From Alphaproteobacteria bacterium (GTDB lineage: Bacteria; Pseudomonadota; Alphaproteobacteria; Rhizobiales; Aestuariivirgaceae), in contig JAGWTZ010000021.1 in the NCBI GenBank assembly GCA_028868695.1, forward strand, positions 1 through 46,701: DNA of 46,701 nucleotides, in the 5' to 3' direction. The position numbers were made by a program, and so were the translations under genes. The notes beneath the pieces were generated by a model. The model had not been told where the DNA came from. It saw only the letters and a list, made by a program, of their open reading frames with translations, and did not search any database. Of the stretch, positions 42,717-46,701 are shown one piece after another (positions within the stretch are counted from its first letter, which is position 1; every line of letters begins with the position of its first letter).

Positions 42717-43295
42717 CTATTGCGGCGGCGCTATCTTGATTGTCTTGTCGAAGATGATCCGGGCCGCCAGCGCGCCGGAGCTGCTTTGTCCCTGCTTCAA
42801 CACTTGCATGGCCACGGGCAGGTTGTTCTTGCCCTTGTAGAGCGTCAGATGTTGCAAGGCCCGCGCGCAGAGGAAAGCCTCCACATCAAAGGAATAGGCT
42901 GGCAGTTTCTTGCCTGCAAAGCTCTGCGCGCCGAGGCATTTGAGGTTGGCCAGTTTTTCCGGCTGGGCCCACCAAGGGGCTTTCAGCTCCGCCTGGCTTT
43001 CGTCCACAGCACCTTGCGGGGCAGGCTGCCAGGCGCCGCCCACCTTGATCCATCCGCCGGACAGGGTGAACACCTGTTCGCCGCCCTCCCAGGCAAAGCG
43101 CATGGCCGTGGCCGGAACCAGCTCCATGGTGATGGCCATGGGCTTGCCGCTGGAATTGTCGGTGATGGCATAGCGCAGCGGGCCTGCGGCCGTGATGGCG
43201 GCCGCCATGGATTTGACTTCGGCGGCGCAATCGGCATGTGCCGCGGTGGCCGCAACGGCCAGGCCAAGAAAAGAAAGGCTGGTAGATTTCAACAT
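42717..43295 (-). CDS. Exported protein of unknown function
   Basis: Unrecognised, 192 residues. Signal peptide ends at AAHA (about 21), then DCAAEVKSMAAAITAAGPLRYAI. The body looks beta-rich with many Trp (APWWAQPEKLANLKCLG) and three mature cysteines. It resembles periplasmic outer-membrane-associated proteins in style only. The ATG at 43293-43295 follows TGAGGAAAG. Convergent with the MFS gene, 7 bp apart. Confidence 0.72.
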   Translation of the reverse strand: MLKSTSLSFLGLAVAATAAHADCAAEVKSMAAAITAAGPLRYAITDNSSGKPMAITMELVPATAMRFAWEGGEQVFTLSGGWIKVGGAWQPAPQGAVDESQAELKAPWWAQPEKLANLKCLGAQSFAGKKLPAYSFDVEAFLCARALQHLTLYKGKNNLPVAMQVLKQGQSSSGALAARIIFDKTIKIAPPQ

Positions 43296-43384
43296 GGCTT
43301 TCCTCATCAGGTCAGCCCCCGTGCCTGTTGGGTTAGCCTGTCGCCGTAGGCTGGGCAAGGGCAGTGGCCAGCGCGTCAGCCCAT

Positions 43385-43414
43385 AGAAAAAGGCGCCGGA
43401 TGGCCGGCGCCTTG
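43385..43414 (-). terminator. Rho-independent terminator of the cytochrome c gene
   Basis: GGCGCCGG (43392-43399) pairs with CCGGCGCC (43404-43411) around ATGG. On the minus strand a TTTTTC run follows. Lies 37 bp after the cytochrome c stop. Confidence 0.82.
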
Positions 43415-43447
43415 AAGTCAGGAGGTAAGCAATTAAGACGCGAAGGC

Positions 43448-43822
43448 TTACTGCTTGGTCTTGAGGAAGGCGATGAGGTCGGCGCGCTGGGCGTCATCCT
43501 TCACGCCGGCGAAAGCCATCTTGGTGCCGGGCACCACGGCCTTCGGGTCTTTCAGGTAGGCGTCGAGGGTGGCGTCATCCCAGGCGGCGGCGGTCGCAGC
43601 ATATTTCTTGAAAGCGTCGGAATAGTTGTAGGCATCAGCCGTGCCGGGCTTGCGGCCCACAATGCCACCGAGGCCAGGGCCCACCTTGTTGGTCTTGTCG
43701 AAGGCGTGGCAGGCCATGCAAACCTTGGCCACTGCTTCGCCCTTGGCGGCATCGCCATCGGCATGCGCCAGGCTGGCGCCCGCAAACAGTGCCACACCCA
43801 CCAGAATTGCCCGCTTGATCAC
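43448..43822 (-). CDS. Class I cytochrome c
   Basis: A 124-residue periplasmic monoheme cytochrome. Signal peptide to about residue 21, heme-binding CMACH (Cys35, Cys38, His39), GPGLGGIVGRKPG, and axial Met102 in PGTKMAFAG, all as in cytochrome c550/c2 types. The start is a GTG at 43820-43822 with GGAG 8 bp upstream. A perfect FNR/NnrR box sits 63 bp ahead of the start, so it is probably coexpressed with nirK and may carry electrons to it or from bc1. Confidence 0.92.
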   Translation of the reverse strand: MIKRAILVGVALFAGASLAHADGDAAKGEAVAKVCMACHAFDKTNKVGPGLGGIVGRKPGTADAYNYSDAFKKYAATAAAWDDATLDAYLKDPKAVVPGTKMAFAGVKDDAQRADLIAFLKTKQ

Positions 43823-43884
43823 GTCCGTTACTCCATTTGATTCAGGGTTATGGCCCTCAGTATAAGCCAAGAGGCCGCAGGGCA

Positions 43885-43898
43885 TTGATGTAGATCAA
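43885..43898 (-). promoter_or_regulatory. FNR/NnrR box of cytochrome c gene
   Basis: TTGATGTAGATCAA is a perfect TTGAT-N4-ATCAA box in the divergent spacer. At -41.5 it would place the cytochrome c start of transcription near 43850, leaving a 28-base leader. For nsrR the same spacing would put transcription almost at the ATG, so the cytochrome gene is the better target. Confidence 0.8.
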
Positions 43899-43936
43899 AT
43901 ACAGCAATCTGGAAACGCGGCAAAGGAGCGCCATCC

Positions 43937-44416
43937 ATGCGATTGACCAGTTTCAGCGACTATGCCCTCAGGCTTCTCATATTCGCGGCCACGCGGCCCG
44001 AGAAGCTGGTGACTATTGCTGAGGTTTCAAGAGTTTATGGCATCTCGCGCAACCACTTGATGAAGATCACTTCGGCCCTTGCGCAAGGCGGATATGTTGA
44101 AACCCAGCGTGGCAATGGCGGCGGCTTGCGCCTTGCAAGGCCGCCCAGCGAAATTAGCATAGGTGCCGTGCTGCGCCTCACCGAGGCTTCGACCGATCTG
44201 GTGGAATGCGCCGACCGCAGGACCAACACCTGTGTCATCGCCCCGGCCTGCGGGCTGATGGGCGTGCTGTTTGACGCGCTGCAGGCCTTCTATGAGCGGC
44301 TTGACCGGGTGACGCTGGCCGACGTGACGCGCAACCCCGAGCGCCTGAACCGGATTTTCGAGCTGCAATCGCAGCGCGGCCCCGAAGCGCCAGGGCAGGG
44401 CTTGCCAAGCGCGTGA
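43937..44416 (+). CDS. nsrR: Nitric-oxide-sensing repressor NsrR
   Basis: Rrf2-family regulator of 159 residues with an Fe-S cluster that reacts with NO. MRLTSFSDYALRLLIFAA, the HTH and wing (VYGISRNHLMKI, GYVETQRGNGGGLRLARP) and cluster cysteines 91, 99 and 105 (ECADRRTNTC, APACGL) match NsrR; E. coli uses 91, 96 and 102, so the first spacing is longer. The start follows AAGGAG. An NsrR-type operator is present at the nirK promoter in this window. Confidence 0.9.
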   Translation: MRLTSFSDYALRLLIFAATRPEKLVTIAEVSRVYGISRNHLMKITSALAQGGYVETQRGNGGGLRLARPPSEISIGAVLRLTEASTDLVECADRRTNTCVIAPACGLMGVLFDALQAFYERLDRVTLADVTRNPERLNRIFELQSQRGPEAPGQGLPSA

Positions 44417-44439
44417 ACTGCCCTTAAAGCTTCGCATCG

Positions 44440-44526
44440 ATGATTTCGCCTGCAGCCATTTCCGCCGCCTTTGCGCGTCCCGCGCCGGCGCTGCTGCTTG
44501 GCCTGCTGCTTCTTAGCCGCCCTTAA
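44440..44526 (+). CDS. Leucine-rich leader peptide of leuA
   Basis: A 28-residue reading frame ending SRP-stop. It holds a run of seven Leu codons interrupted by one Gly (LLLGLLLL) just before the stop, 78 bp upstream of leuA. This is the design of amino-acid biosynthetic leader peptides, in which ribosome stalling at Leu codons signals leucine shortage. The ATG has only a weak ribosome site. Confidence 0.78.
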   Translation: MISPAAISAAFARPAPALLLGLLLLSRP

Positions 44527-44558
44527 GGGCCGCCCGGGCATTTGCCTTGGCCCTTGAG
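44522..44558 (+). promoter_or_regulatory. leuA leader stem-loop (attenuator candidate)
   Basis: AAGGGCC (44525-44531) pairs with GGCCCTT (44549-44555), extendable to about 10 bp with a wobble pair. It overlaps the leader peptide stop codon. There is no U run after the stem, so either the true terminator uses another pairing or the control is not simple intrinsic termination. Confidence 0.5.
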
Positions 44559-44603
44559 GGAACTTGAACGGCCAAACAAAACCCCTAAGAAGCTTTCCCC
44601 ATC

Positions 44604-46271
44604 ATGATGATCAATCCGACCCACAAATACCGTCCGTTCCAAACCATCAGCTTGCCTGACCGCAAGTGGCCCAATGCCGTCATCTCCAAGCCGCCGATCT
44701 GGTGTTCGGTGGATTTGCGCGATGGCAACCAGGCGCTCATCGAGCCCATGGGCCATGACCGCAAGATGCGCATGTGGAACGCGCTGCTCAAGATCGGCTT
44801 CAAGGAAATCGAGATCGGCTTTCCTTCCGCCAGCCAGACGGATTTCGATTTCTGCCGCCACCTGATCGACAACAACTGCATTCCCGATGACGTGACGATC
44901 CAGGTGCTCGTCCAGTGCCGTGAGGATCTGATCAAGCGCACGTTTGAAGGCATCCGCGGGGCCAAGCACGCCATCGTGCATTTCTACAACTCCACATCGG
45001 AATTGCAGCGCCGCGTGGTGTTCCAGAAGGACAGGGCAGGCATCAAGGAAATCGCCGTCAACGCCGCGAAGCTGGTGCGCAAGCTCACTGACGAGAGCGG
45101 CATGGCCGATGCCATCCGCTTCCAATACAGCCCCGAAAGCTTCATGGGGACGGAGCTCGATTTCTCCAAGGAGATCTGCGAGGCGGTGATGGATGTGATT
45201 GAGCCCACGCCGCAAAAGCGCCTGATCCTCAACCTGCCCTTCACGGTGGAGGCGGCCACCCCGAACGTGCATGCCGACCAGATTGAATGGTCGATCCGCA
45301 ACATCAAGAACCGCGACAGCATCATCTATTCCATCCACGCGCATAATGACCGCGGCTGCGCCGTGGCCGCCACGGAACTCAGCATCATGGCGGGGGCCGA
45401 CCGGGTGGAAGGCACGCTGTTCGGCAATGGCGAACGCACCGGCAATGTCGACATCATCACGCTGGCCATGAACATGTTCAGCCAGGGGGTGGACCCGGGG
45501 CTCGATATTTCCAACGTCAATGAACTCGTGCGCATGGCGGAATATTGCAACCAGCTGCCGGTGCATCCGCGGCACCCTTACGCGGGCGAGCTGGTGTTCA
45601 CCGCCTTCTCAGGTTCCCACCAGGATGCGATCAACAAGGGCTTCAAGCACATGAAGGCCAAGAACGCGCCGCTGTGGGAAGTGCCCTATCTGCCGATTGA
45701 CCCGATGGACCTCGGCCGCAGCTATGAAGCCGTGGTGCGCATCAACAGCCAAAGCGGCAAGGGCGGCATTGCCTATGTGATGGAGACGGAACACGGCATT
45801 GAGCTGCCGCGCCGCCTGCAGATCGAGTTTTCAAAGGTGGTGCAGGCCATCGCCGATGGCGAGGGCGTGGAACTGGCGGCCGACAGGCTGTGGAGCGCCT
45901 TCGAGAGGGAATATCTTGAGGGCAATGGCAAGTATCAGTTCGTCGAGCATCACGCCACATCCGACCATGGCGACCAGCCGCTCACCGCCAAGGTGATGGT
46001 GGATGGCAAGCCCAAGGCCATCAAGGGCCACGGCAATGGCCCGGTGGATGGCTTTGTGAACGCCATCAAGAAGGAAAGCGGGCTGGCCTTTGACCTGGTG
46101 GATTACCGCGAGCACATCATGGGCCATGGCCAGGACGCCAGCGCCGTGGCCTATGTGGAACTGCGCCTGCCCGATGGCAGCACGCTGTTCGGCGTGGGGA
46201 TAGACAAGAACATCGTGGTGGCCAGCTTGAAGGCCGTGGTGAGCGGCGTGAACCGGGCGGGGAAGCGGTAG
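44604..46271 (+). CDS. leuA: 2-isopropylmalate synthase
   Basis: First committed step of leucine synthesis: acetyl-CoA plus 2-ketoisovalerate. The 555 residues fit the long (type 2) LeuA. The catalytic and metal motif SVDLRDGNQAL (36-46), IEIGFPSASQTDFDF, the HxH metal site in YSIHAHNDRGCAVAATEL near 250, NGERTGNVDIITLAMN, and a C-terminal leucine-sensing domain (about 430-555) are present. A second ATG at 44607 is possible. Regulation by leader-peptide attenuation is expected from the upstream sequence. Confidence 0.96.
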   Translation: MMINPTHKYRPFQTISLPDRKWPNAVISKPPIWCSVDLRDGNQALIEPMGHDRKMRMWNALLKIGFKEIEIGFPSASQTDFDFCRHLIDNNCIPDDVTIQVLVQCREDLIKRTFEGIRGAKHAIVHFYNSTSELQRRVVFQKDRAGIKEIAVNAAKLVRKLTDESGMADAIRFQYSPESFMGTELDFSKEICEAVMDVIEPTPQKRLILNLPFTVEAATPNVHADQIEWSIRNIKNRDSIIYSIHAHNDRGCAVAATELSIMAGADRVEGTLFGNGERTGNVDIITLAMNMFSQGVDPGLDISNVNELVRMAEYCNQLPVHPRHPYAGELVFTAFSGSHQDAINKGFKHMKAKNAPLWEVPYLPIDPMDLGRSYEAVVRINSQSGKGGIAYVMETEHGIELPRRLQIEFSKVVQAIADGEGVELAADRLWSAFEREYLEGNGKYQFVEHHATSDHGDQPLTAKVMVDGKPKAIKGHGNGPVDGFVNAIKKESGLAFDLVDYREHIMGHGQDASAVAYVELRLPDGSTLFGVGIDKNIVVASLKAVVSGVNRAGKR

Positions 46272-46328
46272 CTTCGCGAGTATTTTTTGTTTGGTTCTTG
46301 AAACTGCAGTTATAAAGGGGGTTGCAAG

Positions 46329-46701
46329 GTGATACTCAGGATTACTTCCCCGAAACGACTAGGCGGCCCCGTTTCAAACTGGGAGCAGTTCTTTCCATAT
46401 TATGCGGGCTATCCACTACACTTTGCTTCGAATATAATTGACTCCGCTGATCTGCTTCCGGGTTCGCGTGTTTTGGATCCGTGGAATGGCAGCGGCACGA
46501 CGACTTATGCCGCGTCTGTCAGAGGACACACTGCGATTGGGATTGACGTCAATCCTGTTATGGCCGTAGTCGCGCGTGGCCGAATGCTGTCCCCAACTGA
46601 AGCAGATTCGATTGTCCCGCTCTGCACAGAAATTATTCGCGGAGTAAAATCAAGAAAGCCGGCGGTCAATGAGCCGTTGTATGATTGGTTCGACCGAGAT
46701 A
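46329..46701 (+). CDS. DNA methyltransferase, N-terminal part (cut by window edge)
   Basis: About 124 residues of a protein that runs off the right edge. RVLDPWNGSGTTTYAASVRGHTAIGIDVNPVMA is the S-adenosylmethionine-binding motif of DNA N4/N6 methyltransferases (DP-x-x-GSGTT, then G-x-D-x-N). The preceding FPYYAGYPLHFASNIID resembles the region ahead of that motif. The GTG at 46329 follows AAGGGGG at seven bases. The codons are visibly AT-richer than in leuA, so the gene may be acquired. Could be part of a restriction-modification or other defence system. Confidence 0.75.
   Translation, partial: MILRITSPKRLGGPVSNWEQFFPYYAGYPLHFASNIIDSADLLPGSRVLDPWNGSGTTTYAASVRGHTAIGIDVNPVMAVVARGRMLSPTEADSIVPLCTEIIRGVKSRKPAVNEPLYDWFDRD

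Noticed and set aside
43885-43898. FNR/NnrR box assigned to nsrR
   Set aside because: At the usual -41.5 position transcription would begin almost at the nsrR ATG; the divergent cytochrome c gene fits better.

Overview
The window looks like chromosomal DNA of a high-GC alphaproteobacterium, most likely in or near the Hyphomicrobiales (Rhizobiales). The reasons are the divK-pleD cell-cycle pair, a cbtBA-cobW-cobN cobalt/cobalamin operon, DinB with an N-terminal zinc ribbon, DUF1489 and DUF3572 family proteins, a copper nitrite reductase with Nnr/FNR-type control, and a rhizobial-style short palindromic repeat. Gene density is high and most spacers are short. I saw no rRNA, tRNA, CRISPR array or insertion sequence. 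Identifications come from reading translated frames and recalling family motifs; no database was searched.

Layout. 1-5100 (minus): an adenosylcobalamin riboswitch followed by cbtB, cbtA, cobW and cobN. CobN runs off the left edge and carries an in-frame palindromic repeat. 5251-9827 (plus): type I secretion ABC ATPase, its membrane-fusion partner, and a TPR-SPOR envelope protein. 9959-10636: a solitary Mrr-type endonuclease. 10579-12478 (minus): a probable bufferin cluster, made of a Cys-rich exported peptide, a DUF692 (MNIO) enzyme and a DUF2063 partner. 12593-16450: dodecin, DUF1489, panC, a LuxR-type ligand-binding domain without a DNA-binding domain, dinB and DUF3572. 16636-19990 (plus): divK-pleD and tatABC. 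20008-24488: 5'-nucleotidase-like protein, pdxJ, a LysE-type exporter, an unknown 95-residue protein and ilvC.

24490-31920: a decayed copy of the ilvC tail and a terminator; a possible leader ORF coupled to rtcB; a coiled-coil protein behind a CtrA-like site; an SDR / ATC-hydrolase / HxlR divergent module; a secreted protein with three copies of a two-cysteine module; a UPF0303 protein, a TSUP permease and MscL. 31959-36794: EmrAB-like efflux with a MarR regulator, then a PhzF-like enzyme, a DUF2269 membrane protein and a small Cys-rich secreted protein. 36800-37769 (minus): three consecutive 80-residue secreted two-cysteine proteins.

38019-44416 is a nitrite-respiration region. A cupredoxin-nirK-nirV operon lies behind a promoter with a perfect FNR/NnrR box and an NsrR-type operator. 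There are two transporters, a secreted protein, a class I cytochrome c with its own FNR/NnrR box, and an nsrR gene. These appear to form one circuit: nitrite reduction makes NO, NsrR senses NO and represses the promoter when NO is absent, and the cupredoxin or cytochrome c can feed electrons to NirK. 44440-46271: leuA behind a Leu-rich leader peptide. From about 46290 base composition turns AT-richer and a DNA methyltransferase gene begins and runs off the right edge, suggesting the start of an acquired (possibly restriction-modification) region.
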